Translations under genes and position numbers: made by a program
Assembly (NCBI GenBank): GCA_011391655.1
Contig: JAABQE010000255.1
Span: 1 to 8,261, forward strand
Direction of reading: 5' to 3'
Length of the DNA stretch: 8,261 bases
From: Hydrogenophilales bacterium
GTDB lineage: Bacteria; Pseudomonadota; Gammaproteobacteria; Burkholderiales; Thiobacillaceae
Shown here: piece by piece, positions 1-5,854 of the stretch
Layout of the letters: the number at the start of each line of letters is the position of its first letter
Position numbering within the stretch: the stretch's first letter is position 1
The notes under the pieces: generated by a model
The model's input: only the letters and a program-made list of their open reading frames with translations
Told to the model about the DNA's origin: nothing
Database searches by the model: none

Positions 1-260
1 CTTGCTATCACTGCCTGTTTCCCGATCACTTTGACGAGCCCGAGTTGCGCTGCGCCGAGGCGGGTGTGTTTGCGCCTCTGGTTGGCGTGATCGGTGCGAT
101 GCAGGCGATGGAAGCGCTGAAATATCTGGCCCGGGTGGGCGAGCCGCTGGTGGGCCGGCTGTTGTTATGGGATGGCTTGCGCACAGAGGCGCGTGTGATG
201 AAAGTGCCGCGCGATCCCGCCTGCCTGGTGTGCGGGCAGGCGGCGCGTCAGGCGGGCTGA
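1..260 (+). CDS. moeB: MoeB/ThiF/HesA-family adenylyltransferase, C-terminal part (5'-truncated by window edge)
   Basis: The reading frame is open from the left edge (first full codon at position 3) to a TGA at 258-260, giving about 85 C-terminal residues. This family adenylates the C-terminal glycine of a ubiquitin-like sulfur carrier such as MoaD or ThiS, in molybdopterin or thiazole synthesis in the cytoplasm. Two CxxC pairs are visible, CYHC at the very start and CLVC near the end; in MoeB such pairs hold a structural zinc. Between them are the typical RCAEAGV stretch and a GPLVGVIG-like stretch (here APLVGVIGAMQAMEALKYL), followed by GRLLLWDGL. The ATP-binding half lies outside the window, so MoeB, ThiF and HesA cannot be separated with certainty; MoeB fits best. 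The 3' end overlaps the convergent slmA by 13 bp. Confidence 0.85.
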   Translation, partial: CYHCLFPDHFDEPELRCAEAGVFAPLVGVIGAMQAMEALKYLARVGEPLVGRLLLWDGLRTEARVMKVPRDPACLVCGQAARQAG

Positions 261-832
261 ACGTCGAGCAGGCGTGCCAGCAACAGGTCGATATCGCCGC
301 CCGGCGCACGGGTGAATCCGCTCTTGGTAAATTGATGCCAGCGTCCCACCACCATGCATTGCAGCAGGTTGGCCAATGGGGCGCTGAGTTCGGACAGCTT
401 GCCGCCGCCGAGTCGCAGGCATTGCCGCAACTGGGCTTCGATGCGGTCATGCAGTTGATTGATGCGCTTTTGCAGTCGCTCGTTTTCGTGAACCAGCGCC
501 TCGCCGATCAGCACCCGCGTCATCCCCGGGTTTTTTGCAGCAAAATTCAGCAACATGCCGATGATGGCTTCGACCTGTGCGATCGGGGAGAGCGTGTCCG
601 CTGTGATGCGCGTGATCAGCCCGAACAGGGTTTGCTCGATGAACTCGATCAGGCCTTCATACATTTGCGCCTTGCTGGAGAAGTGACGGTACAACGCCGC
701 TTCCGACACGCCGACGCGCGCAGCAAGCGCTGCTGTAGTGATCTTTTCAGGTTGGGGTTCCTGCAGCATCGCGGCCAGTGTTTGCAGAATTTGCAAGCGG
801 CGTTCACCGGGCTTTTTGGCTTCTCCTGCCAT
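248..832 (-). CDS. slmA: SlmA, nucleoid occlusion factor (TetR family)
   Basis: The product has 194 residues, against 198 in E. coli. SlmA is a TetR-fold DNA-binding protein that binds chromosomal sites and blocks FtsZ ring assembly over the nucleoid. The N-terminal helix-turn-helix spans about residues 31-61 (ITTAALAARVGVSEAALYRHF), almost identical to E. coli SlmA. The later segments LIEFIE, NPGMTRVLIGEAL and RINQLHDRIEAQLRQ are also SlmA hallmarks, not generic TetR ones. I chose the ATG at 830-832 because an AAAGGAG ribosome binding site lies six bases upstream. The frame stays open back to an ATG at 919, but that would add 29 residues unlike the family. The gene stands alone on the minus strand, converging on the moeB-like gene. 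An extended -10 promoter candidate lies about 55 bp upstream. Identification is firm. Confidence 0.95.
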   Translation of the reverse strand: MAGEAKKPGERRLQILQTLAAMLQEPQPEKITTAALAARVGVSEAALYRHFSSKAQMYEGLIEFIEQTLFGLITRITADTLSPIAQVEAIIGMLLNFAAKNPGMTRVLIGEALVHENERLQKRINQLHDRIEAQLRQCLRLGGGKLSELSAPLANLLQCMVVGRWHQFTKSGFTRAPGGDIDLLLARLLDVQPA

Positions 833-887
833 CTGACACTCCTTTGTTTTTATCGGTGGTGATTCAGTGCGATGTTCAATCCACGCA

Positions 888-916
888 ATTTTAGCAGTTT
901 CGAACGCCATCCAACT
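888..916 (-). promoter_or_regulatory. Candidate slmA promoter (extended -10)
   Basis: Read on the minus strand, a TAAAAT hexamer (888-893) is preceded directly by TGC (894-896), the extended -10 arrangement TGn-TATAAT. A weak TTGG-containing -35 region lies about 15-17 bases further upstream (909-916). It sits about 55 bp before the slmA ATG. This is inferred from sequence only, and AT-rich intergenic DNA can give such matches by chance. Confidence 0.4.
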
Positions 917-986
917 CAATATGATGGGGAGCTTGCTGGCAGCAAAGTACTAGAGATTTCAAGGATGAGTTTGGGTAGGGCTAAAC

Positions 987-1015
987 AAAAACGCCCGCAA
1001 AAAGCGGGCGTTTTG
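987..1015 (-). terminator. Intrinsic terminator of the rpsP-rimM-trmD-rplS operon
   Basis: The stem ACGCCCGC (991-998) pairs with GCGGGCGT (1004-1011) around a five-base A/T loop. On the minus strand the stem is followed by a run of T (complement of 987-990 and beyond). It begins about 20 bp after the rplS stop codon, the expected place for the operon's end. The flanking A run and T run are nearly symmetrical, so it could also terminate plus-strand transcription, although no plus-strand gene is close upstream. Confidence 0.9.
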
Positions 1016-1035
1016 TATGGCAGCAAGAAAACGGC

Positions 1036-1425
1036 TTATTCGGCCGCGCTTGCCACAGCCTTGACCTTGCGGGCCGGCAGCTTTTCCTTGATACGGGCGG
1101 ACTTACCGGAACGCTCGCGCAGGTAGTAGAGCTTGGCGCGGCGGACGTCACCGCGGCGCTTGACTTCGACGCTGGCGACCAGCGGCGAGTGGGTCTGGAA
1201 GGTGCGTTCAACTCCTTCGCCGGCGGATATTTTGCGCACGGTGAAAGCGGAATTCAGTCCACGGTTACGCTTGGCGATGACGACGCCTTCGTAAGCCTGA
1301 AGGCGCTCGCGGGTGCCTTCTTTCACTTTAACCTGCACGACGATGGTGTCGCCGGGGGCAAAGCTGGGCAGGGTTTTATTCAGGCGGGCGATTTCTTCCT
1401 GCTCGAGTTGTTCAATGATATTCAT
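1036..1425 (-). CDS. rplS: 50S ribosomal protein L19
   Basis: The product has 129 residues and is the ribosomal protein L19 found at the 30S-50S interface. The N-terminus [12 protein letters not shown], the central [13 protein letters not shown] and [16 protein letters not shown], and the later [33 protein letters not shown] region match the whole L19 family. E. coli L19 has 115 residues; the extra length here is a Lys/Ala-rich C-terminal tail after about residue 113, a variation common in betaproteobacteria. The ATG at 1423-1425 has an AAGGAA ribosome binding site six bases upstream. It is the last gene of the rpsP operon and is followed by a strong terminator. A 97 bp gap with a GC-rich hairpin separates it from trmD, so its expression could be set separately from that of trmD. 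Confidence 0.98.
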   Translation of the reverse strand: MNIIEQLEQEEIARLNKTLPSFAPGDTIVVQVKVKEGTRERLQAYEGVVIAKRNRGLNSAFTVRKISAGEGVERTFQTHSPLVASVEVKRRGDVRRAKLYYLRERSGKSARIKEKLPARKVKAVASAAE

Positions 1426-1504
1426 GATGTTTCCTTACATCTGGCGGGAGAGGTGTGCCCGGAAGTCGTCGGACTGTCGGGCAGACATCGCGCCGTTTCA
1501 AATA

Positions 1505-1520
1505 GGCCCCGGTTGGGGCC
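1505..1520 (-). promoter_or_regulatory. Intercistronic GC-rich hairpin between trmD and rplS
   Basis: GGCCCC (1505-1510) and GGGGCC (1515-1520) form a perfect six-pair stem with a four-base loop. On the minus strand the stem starts two bases after the trmD stop codon. The bases after it (TATTTGAAACGG) contain only a short T-rich stretch, so this is not a classical strong terminator. It could be a partial terminator, an RNase-resistant 3' end or a processing site. The structure is seen directly; the role is inferred. Confidence 0.5.
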
Positions 1521-1522
1521 GC

Positions 1523-2275
1523 TTATTCCCGGTTCGTGTCTTGCGACAACGAATCGAGGTAATTCTGTTCCTGTCTAGACAACCCCCGCTTAACCAGCAT
1601 ATCGGGACGCTGAGCTGCGGTGATGGCCAGGCATTGCTGCAATCGCCATTGAGCAATCGCGGCGTGGTTGCCGCTGGTTAATACGTCCGGCACCTCCATG
1701 CCCTGCCACACTTCGGGCCGGGTGTAGTGCGGGCAGTCGAGCAAGCCGTTGGCGAAGGAATCTTCCACCGCCGAATCGGCATCGTTCAACGCGCCCGGCA
1801 GTTGCCGGATGATTGCGTCCATCAGTGCCAGCGCGGGGAGTTCGCCGCCCGACAACACAAAGTCGCCGAGCGATATTTCTTCATCCACGCGGCGCTGCAA
1901 CAGCCGCTCGTCTATGCCTTCATAGCGCCCGCACAATAAACCCAGTGCAGGCTTTTCCTTCAGTTCCATCACCCGCTGGTGGGTAAGCGGGTGGCCTCGG
2001 GGGGAAAAATGCACCACCCAAGGCGTTAAATTTTCGTCGGCCAGATCCTGCCTGATTGCGTTTAATGCGCGATCAAGCGGTTCGGCCTGCATCAGCATGC
2101 CTGGGCCACCCCCGTAGGGGCGGTCGTCGACTGAACGGTGCGGGTCGTCAGTGAAGTCTCGTGGATTCCATGACTTGAACCGATACAGACCGCGATCCAG
2201 CGCCCGCCGGGTAATGCCGTAATCCAGCACGGCATCGAACATCTCGGGAAAAAGCGTGATGGCATCAAACCGCAC
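1523..2275 (-). CDS. trmD: tRNA (guanine-N1)-methyltransferase TrmD
   Basis: The product has 250 residues. TrmD is a SPOUT-class enzyme that transfers a methyl group from S-adenosylmethionine to N1 of G37 in tRNAs, preventing +1 frameshifting. The N-terminus ([13 protein letters not shown]) and [10 protein letters not shown] at 51-60 are typical. The trefoil-knot cofactor site is visible as [12 protein letters not shown] (about 114-125) and [15 protein letters not shown] (about 135-149). Arg157 and Asp172 (in EDSF) match the catalytic Arg154 and Asp169 of E. coli Trm[14 protein letters not shown] follows. The start is GTG at 2273-2275, six bases after an AAGGGAG ribosome binding site that abuts the rimM stop codon; the two genes are 11 bp apart, which suggests translational coupling. 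Confidence 0.98.
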   Translation of the reverse strand: MRFDAITLFPEMFDAVLDYGITRRALDRGLYRFKSWNPRDFTDDPHRSVDDRPYGGGPGMLMQAEPLDRALNAIRQDLADENLTPWVVHFSPRGHPLTHQRVMELKEKPALGLLCGRYEGIDERLLQRRVDEEISLGDFVLSGGELPALALMDAIIRQLPGALNDADSAVEDSFANGLLDCPHYTRPEVWQGMEVPDVLTSGNHAAIAQWRLQQCLAITAAQRPDMLVKRGLSRQEQNYLDSLSQDTNRE

Positions 2276-2286
2276 CCGCTTCTCCC

Positions 2287-2817
2287 TTAATAATCTTCGC
2301 CCCAGTCCACCTCGATCTGGCCACCCGCCACGTCCACTTTGCCAACAAAGGCCGCTACAAACGGAATCAGGTACTCCCGATCTCCCTTGACGACCAGCAA
2401 GTCGTGCGCACCGGACTCCATCAAGCTGTTGACCGTTCCCAGTTCGACACCTTCGCGGTTAACTGCTTTCAGGCCGATCAGGTCGGTCCAGTAGAACTCG
2501 TTGTCCGCCGGTGGCGGCAAATGGCGACGTTCAACCGAAATTTCCTGGCCGCGTAAAGCAAAAGCCGCATCTCGATCGTCGATGCCATTCAGTTTGGCAA
2601 CCAGCGTATTGCTGTGATCCTGAACGGTTTCGACGCGGTAATGCTTGTGTTCAGAGCCGCGCCCGATACGCCAGGATTCAAAATCCATGAGCGTGCCAGG
2701 GTCGTCGCTAAACACCTGAAGCTTGACCCAGCCCTTGATCCCGAACGGGGCGGCAACGCGCCCCATCACGACCCAGTCGCTGTCCTGAGCCGACTGCCCC
2801 GACAGCGCTTCTGGCAA
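2287..2817 (-). CDS. rimM: Ribosome maturation factor RimM
   Basis: RimM binds ribosomal protein S19 and helps mature the head of the 30S subunit. The N-terminal RimM domain begins at [24 protein letters not shown] (about residues 16-39) and includes [14 protein letters not shown]. The C-terminal PRC-barrel part includes [10 protein letters not shown] (107-116), SGAHDLLVV and EYLIPFV (148-154), ending in EVDWGEDY. The start is uncertain. The TTG at 2815-2817, just after the rpsP stop codon, gives 176 residues and an N-terminal arm like E. coli RimM, but it has no clear ribosome binding site. GTG at 2769 or ATG at 2766 would cut into the first beta strand. An ATG at 2892 would overlap rpsP by 74 bp and add non-family sequence. 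The product identity is firm; the start is a choice by family length and spacing. Confidence 0.93.
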   Translation of the reverse strand: MPEALSGQSAQDSDWVVMGRVAAPFGIKGWVKLQVFSDDPGTLMDFESWRIGRGSEHKHYRVETVQDHSNTLVAKLNGIDDRDAAFALRGQEISVERRHLPPPADNEFYWTDLIGLKAVNREGVELGTVNSLMESGAHDLLVVKGDREYLIPFVAAFVGKVDVAGGQIEVDWGEDY

Positions 2818-2818
2818 G

Positions 2819-3079
2819 TCAGGCGGCAACAGCAGCAGCGGGTTTGTTCTGCTTGACCAGACGTGCGACGGTGTCGGACATCTGTGCGCCATTGCTCACC
2901 CAATAGCCGATGCGCTCAGCATTCAGGCGGAGGGCTTCTGAACCTTCAGCAGCGACCGGATTGTAGAAACCGACGCGCTCAATAAAGCGGCCGTCACGAC
3001 GGCAGCGTGAATCAGCTACCACCACGTTGTAGAAAGGACGGTTTTTAGCGCCGCCGCGCGAAAGACGAATAACGACCAT
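2819..3079 (-). CDS. rpsP: 30S ribosomal protein S16
   Basis: The product has 86 residues, close to the 82 of E. coli S16, a primary-assembly protein of the 30S body. [40 protein letters not shown] and [20 protein letters not shown] cover the whole family; the Ala-rich end is not conserved. The ATG at 3077-3079 is preceded seven bases upstream by GGTGGG, an acceptable though imperfect ribosome binding site. It is the first gene of the rpsP-rimM-trmD-rplS operon. A consensus TATAAT box lies upstream, giving a leader of about 30 bases. The downstream rimM probably begins two bases after its stop codon. Confidence 0.98.
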   Translation of the reverse strand: MVVIRLSRGGAKNRPFYNVVVADSRCRRDGRFIERVGFYNPVAAEGSEALRLNAERIGYWVSNGAQMSDTVARLVKQNKPAAAVAA

Positions 3080-3114
3080 GATTTAACCCACCGGGCAAAC
3101 GGAGAAAACCGCGA

Positions 3115-3120
3115 ATTATA
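3115..3120 (-). promoter_or_regulatory. -10 box of the probable rpsP operon promoter
   Basis: On the minus strand the hexamer reads TATAAT, a perfect sigma-70 -10 box, 35 bp before the rpsP ATG. It lies between the end of the cupin gene and rpsP, where a ribosomal protein operon promoter is expected. I see no good TTGACA match 16-18 bases upstream, so either the -35 is weak or an upstream element or activator helps. Confidence 0.6.
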
Positions 3121-3195
3121 CTCAAAATTCCACGGCTCGCTACATTGTTGGCCATTTTGGAGCGGTATGGGTGCCGCAAGCGGCTGCAAGGGCGG

Positions 3196-3606
3196 CTACG
3201 CGGCGATTTCCTCGACGTGGGCCTGAAACGCAAACGCCCGGTCGTGGACAAATACCAGTTTGCAATCCTGGAGGTATTGCGCGTCGTGAATCCGGCCGCC
3301 CTGGATGTAACCGGTATCCCCAGCATTGAGGACGACGGGGGCACCGTCGCGCACCAGTTTGCCGGATTCAAGCGTAAAGAACTGGACCACCATTTTGCCT
3401 TCGATGACCACGGTCATGTCGTCGCCGGGATGCGCGTGTGGCGGCTCGAACGTGCCAGCCTGCCATTGCTCCAGCATGACTTCTACGCCGTCCGGGTTGG
3501 TGGGGTAGGTGGTGCGGATGCTGAGGCCGGGCGTGTCGGGGATGGCGCTATGGTTGCGCCAGATAGCGCTGGCGGCGGCGGTGAGTGTTTGAGCGCGGGC
3601 AGTCAT
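3196..3606 (-). CDS. Small single-domain cupin protein, function unknown
   Basis: The product has 136 residues and one conserved beta-barrel cupin domain, about residues 45-125. Cupin motif 1 is present with standard spacing, G51-x5-H57-x-H59-x3-D63-x6-G70, except that the usual metal-binding Glu is Asp63. Motif 2 is G96-x5-QGG-x2-His107, with Gln in place of the usual Pro. The three His plus Asp could bind one divalent metal. There is no signal peptide or membrane segment, so it is probably cytoplasmic. The fold alone does not fix a substrate: cupins of this size include isomerases, dioxygenases and sugar- or effector-binding proteins. It lies 39 bp downstream of ffh on the same strand and may be co-transcribed with it; the rpsP promoter follows it. 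The ATG at 3604-3606 has only a weak ribosome binding site. Confidence 0.85.
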   Translation of the reverse strand: MTARAQTLTAAASAIWRNHSAIPDTPGLSIRTTYPTNPDGVEVMLEQWQAGTFEPPHAHPGDDMTVVIEGKMVVQFFTLESGKLVRDGAPVVLNAGDTGYIQGGRIHDAQYLQDCKLVFVHDRAFAFQAHVEEIAA

Positions 3607-3645
3607 ATGGGCTTTCTGTAGGGGGCGTGTTTTTGGCGGGGTGCT

Positions 3646-4989
3646 TTAACGCATTCCAGGCATCATGCCTTTCATGCCGCGCATCATTTTGGACAGACCG
3701 CCTTTCCCCATCATTTTCATCATCTTTTGCGCTTGCTCGAACTGGTTCAGTAACTTGTTGACTTCCTGTACGTGCACCCCCGCGCCGGCGGCGATGCGGC
3801 GTTTGCGGCTGGCCTTGATGAGGTCAGGCTTGCGGCGTTCCAGCGGGGTCATGCTGTTGATGATGCCCTCGACGCGGTTGATCGATTTGTCGTCGGCGCC
3901 TGCGGGCATGTTCATCTGACCGGCACCGGGGAGCTTGTCCATCAGTGCCGACAGTCCACCCATTTTCTTCATTTGAAGAATTTGCGCCTTGAAGTCTTCG
4001 AGGTCGAAGTCTTTGCCTTTTTTGACTTTATCGGCGAGTTTTTTGGCTTCGGCCAGATCGACCGAGCTATGCGCCTGCTCGATCAGCGAAAGCACATCGC
4101 CCATGCCGAGGATGCGCTGCGCCATGCGTTCCGGGTGGAACGCTTCAAGGCCGTTGGGCTTTTCGCCGACGCCGATGAATTTGAGCGGCTTGCCCGTGAT
4201 CTGCCTCACCGACAGCGCCGCGCCGCCGCGCGAGTCGCCATCGAGTTTGGTCAGCACAATGCCGGTCAGCGGCAAAGCTTCGTTGAACGCCTTGGCAACG
4301 TTGACTGCGTCCTGGCCTTGCATCGCGTCGACCACGAACAAGGTTTCGACCGGGTTGACGGCGGCGTGGAGCGCCTGAATCTCGGCCATCATCGCTTCGT
4401 CGATCGCCAGCCGGCCGGCGGTATCGACGATCAGCACGTCATAAAACTGCTTGCGTGCGTGATCCTGAGCGGCGGCGGCGATTTTCAGTGGATCGCGTTC
4501 GTCACCCGCCTCAAAAAACGCGACGTCGAGCTGTTTGCCGAGTTGGCGCAACTGGTCGATGGCGGCGGGGCGATAGACGTCAGCCGAAGCGAGCAGGACT
4601 TTTTTCTTGCGGTTTTTGAGCAGCAGCGCGAGTTTGCCGCTGGTGGTGGTTTTGCCCGAGCCTTGCAAGCCGGCCATCAGGATCACTGCAGGCGGGTTGG
4701 CGGCCAGGTTCAGTTCGGCGTTGGCGCCGCCCATCAGCCGGGTGAGTTCTTCGTGAACGATGCCAATCAGCGCCTGCCCGGGCGACAGGCTGGTGAGCAC
4801 GTCCTGACCCAGTGCGCGGGTTTTGACGGCTTCGATGAAGTCCTTGACCACCGGCAGCGCGACGTCGGCTTCCAGCAGGGCGAGTCGCACCTGGCGCAGC
4901 GTGTCCTGCACGTTGGCTTCGGTGATGCGGGCCTGGCCGCGCAGTTGTTTGACGACGCCGGCGAGGCGTCCACTAAGGTTATCTAGCAT
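3646..4989 (-). CDS. ffh: Signal recognition particle GTPase Ffh (SRP54)
   Basis: The product has 447 residues (E. coli 453). Ffh binds 4.5S RNA and signal sequences emerging from the ribosome, and docks with FtsY for co-translational insertion into the inner membrane. The N domain is about 1-90. The GTPase domain shows the P-loop GLQGSGKT (107-114), DVYRPAA (137-143), DTAGR (189-193), TKLDGDSRGG (247-256) and GVGEKP (273-278). The M domain from about 300 carries the RNA-binding SRKRRIAAGAG (394-404) and a Met-rich tail ending MMKMMGKGG...GMMPGMR, typical of the signal-peptide groove region. I chose the ATG at 4987-4989, preceded by AAGGA, because MLDNLSGRL is the family N-terminus; an ATG at 5049 would add 20 non-family residues. 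It is divergent from ypjD. Confidence 0.98.
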   Translation of the reverse strand: MLDNLSGRLAGVVKQLRGQARITEANVQDTLRQVRLALLEADVALPVVKDFIEAVKTRALGQDVLTSLSPGQALIGIVHEELTRLMGGANAELNLAANPPAVILMAGLQGSGKTTTSGKLALLLKNRKKKVLLASADVYRPAAIDQLRQLGKQLDVAFFEAGDERDPLKIAAAAQDHARKQFYDVLIVDTAGRLAIDEAMMAEIQALHAAVNPVETLFVVDAMQGQDAVNVAKAFNEALPLTGIVLTKLDGDSRGGAALSVRQITGKPLKFIGVGEKPNGLEAFHPERMAQRILGMGDVLSLIEQAHSSVDLAEAKKLADKVKKGKDFDLEDFKAQILQMKKMGGLSALMDKLPGAGQMNMPAGADDKSINRVEGIINSMTPLERRKPDLIKASRKRRIAAGAGVHVQEVNKLLNQFEQAQKMMKMMGKGGLSKMMRGMKGMMPGMR

Positions 4990-4996
4990 GGTTTCC

Positions 4997-5025
4997 TTGT
5001 TGCCGTGGAGGGCGGCATGGATAAT
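4997..5025 (+). promoter_or_regulatory. Candidate promoter for ypjD-corB
   Basis: TTGTTG (4997-5002) and GATAAT (5020-5025) are separated by 17 bp, the preferred sigma-70 spacing, in the 68 bp gap between the divergent ffh and ypjD. The -10 differs from TATAAT at one base, but the -35 keeps only TTG. The start point would fall about 25 bp before the ypjD ATG. This is a weak inference from sequence. Confidence 0.3.
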
Positions 5026-5057
5026 GAGCTGGCCGAAACAGAATTCCATTTTAACGA

Positions 5058-5843
5058 ATGTCCCCGCTTTTGCTGGTTACTTTATGTGTGAGTGCCCTCT
5101 ATGGCTGGGTAGCTTGGCGCCTGTGGCGCACGTCGCCGGCCATGTCGGCGAGCGTCGTGCTGCCGCTGGCCTTGCTGCTGCACGGCGCGCTGATTTATCA
5201 GTCGGTGCTGGGTCAGGGCGATATCCGGCTGGGGTTCGGCAGCTCGTTGTCGACGATTTTGTGGCTGACCGCGCTCACGTACTGGCTGTCAAGTAAAGGC
5301 GTGCCGCTGGCGCGCCTGCAATCCTGGGTGAGCGGGCTGGCCGGGCTGTCCGTGTTGGGCATGGCATTTTTCAGCACCACTCACGTCATTCCCAATTCGC
5401 AGGCACTGGCTTTGCGGACGCATCTGGTGGTGTCTTTTCTTGCTTATGGCTTGCTGGCCGTGGCGGCATTGCATGCGGGGTTAATGACCATGCTGGAAAA
5501 ACAATTGCATCGTGGCGGGATGCTGCAGACCGGTGCACCGCCTTTGCTGACGATGGAAGCCATGCTGTTCAGAACGATCGGTGCCGGCTTCGCGTTGCTG
5601 ACCCTGGCAGTGTTCAGCGGGGTGTTCTTTTCGGAAGCACTGTTTGGCAAGGCGTTGCAGTTTTCCCACAAGACCGTGTTTGCCATCCTGTCCTGGCTGG
5701 TGTTCGGCGGCCTGCTGCTGGGACGGCATTTTCGCGGCTGGCGCGGGCGTACGGCGCTGGTCTGGACCATTACCGGCTTCACCCTGCTGTTATTGGCTTA
5801 CCTTGGCACGCAGTTTGTGCTGGAAGTCTTGCTCCAACGTTGA
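5058..5843 (+). CDS. ypjD: YpjD-like inner membrane protein (cytochrome c assembly / CcsA superfamily)
   Basis: The 261-residue product is strongly hydrophobic, with about eight likely membrane helices (near 2-22, 31-50, 60-78, 90-107, 120-145, 172-193, 203-224, 232-258). The second half, with PPLLTMEAMLFR (161-172), SHKTVFAILSWLVF and GRHFRGWRGR (222-231), matches YpjD of E. coli, which likewise lies beside ffh. The superfamily includes haem-handling CcsA/CcmC proteins, but I see no tryptophan-rich WWD haem motif, so a haem role is not shown. His42, His122, His204 and His224 lie in or near helices and are candidate ligands. The ATG at 5058-5060 has only a weak ribosome binding site. corB starts 11 bp after its stop codon, so the two are probably one transcript. 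The exact biochemical role is not established here. Confidence 0.88.
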   Translation: MSPLLLVTLCVSALYGWVAWRLWRTSPAMSASVVLPLALLLHGALIYQSVLGQGDIRLGFGSSLSTILWLTALTYWLSSKGVPLARLQSWVSGLAGLSVLGMAFFSTTHVIPNSQALALRTHLVVSFLAYGLLAVAALHAGLMTMLEKQLHRGGMLQTGAPPLLTMEAMLFRTIGAGFALLTLAVFSGVFFSEALFGKALQFSHKTVFAILSWLVFGGLLLGRHFRGWRGRTALVWTITGFTLLLLAYLGTQFVLEVLLQR

Positions 5844-5854
5844 GGCGATATTGA

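Noticed and set aside
946..951. AGTACT upstream of slmA, the core of the SlmA binding site
   Set aside because: Only the six-base core fits; the flanks of the 12-base palindrome do not match. A hexamer is expected by chance at this frequency, so autoregulation is not supported.
2818..2892. ATG at 2892 as the rimM start
   Set aside because: It would overlap rpsP by 74 bp and add a Pro/Leu-rich extension not found in RimM; the TTG just after the rpsP stop codon gives the usual family length.
3173..3184. Inverted repeat GCCGC/GCGGC just after the cupin gene as a terminator
   Set aside because: The loop would be only two bases (or four with a four-pair stem) and no T run follows on the minus strand.
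3772..4986. Long plus-strand open frame (404 codons) antisense to ffh
   Set aside because: It is codon-aligned with ffh on the opposite strand. In GC-rich genes TTA, CTA and TCA codons are rare, so the antisense frame stays open by chance. The translation shows no recognisable domain, and Ffh is unmistakable on the other strand.
4990..5049. Upstream ATG at 5049 as the ffh start
   Set aside because: It would add 20 non-family residues; the ATG at 4989 has a ribosome binding site and the conserved N-terminus MLDNLSGRL.
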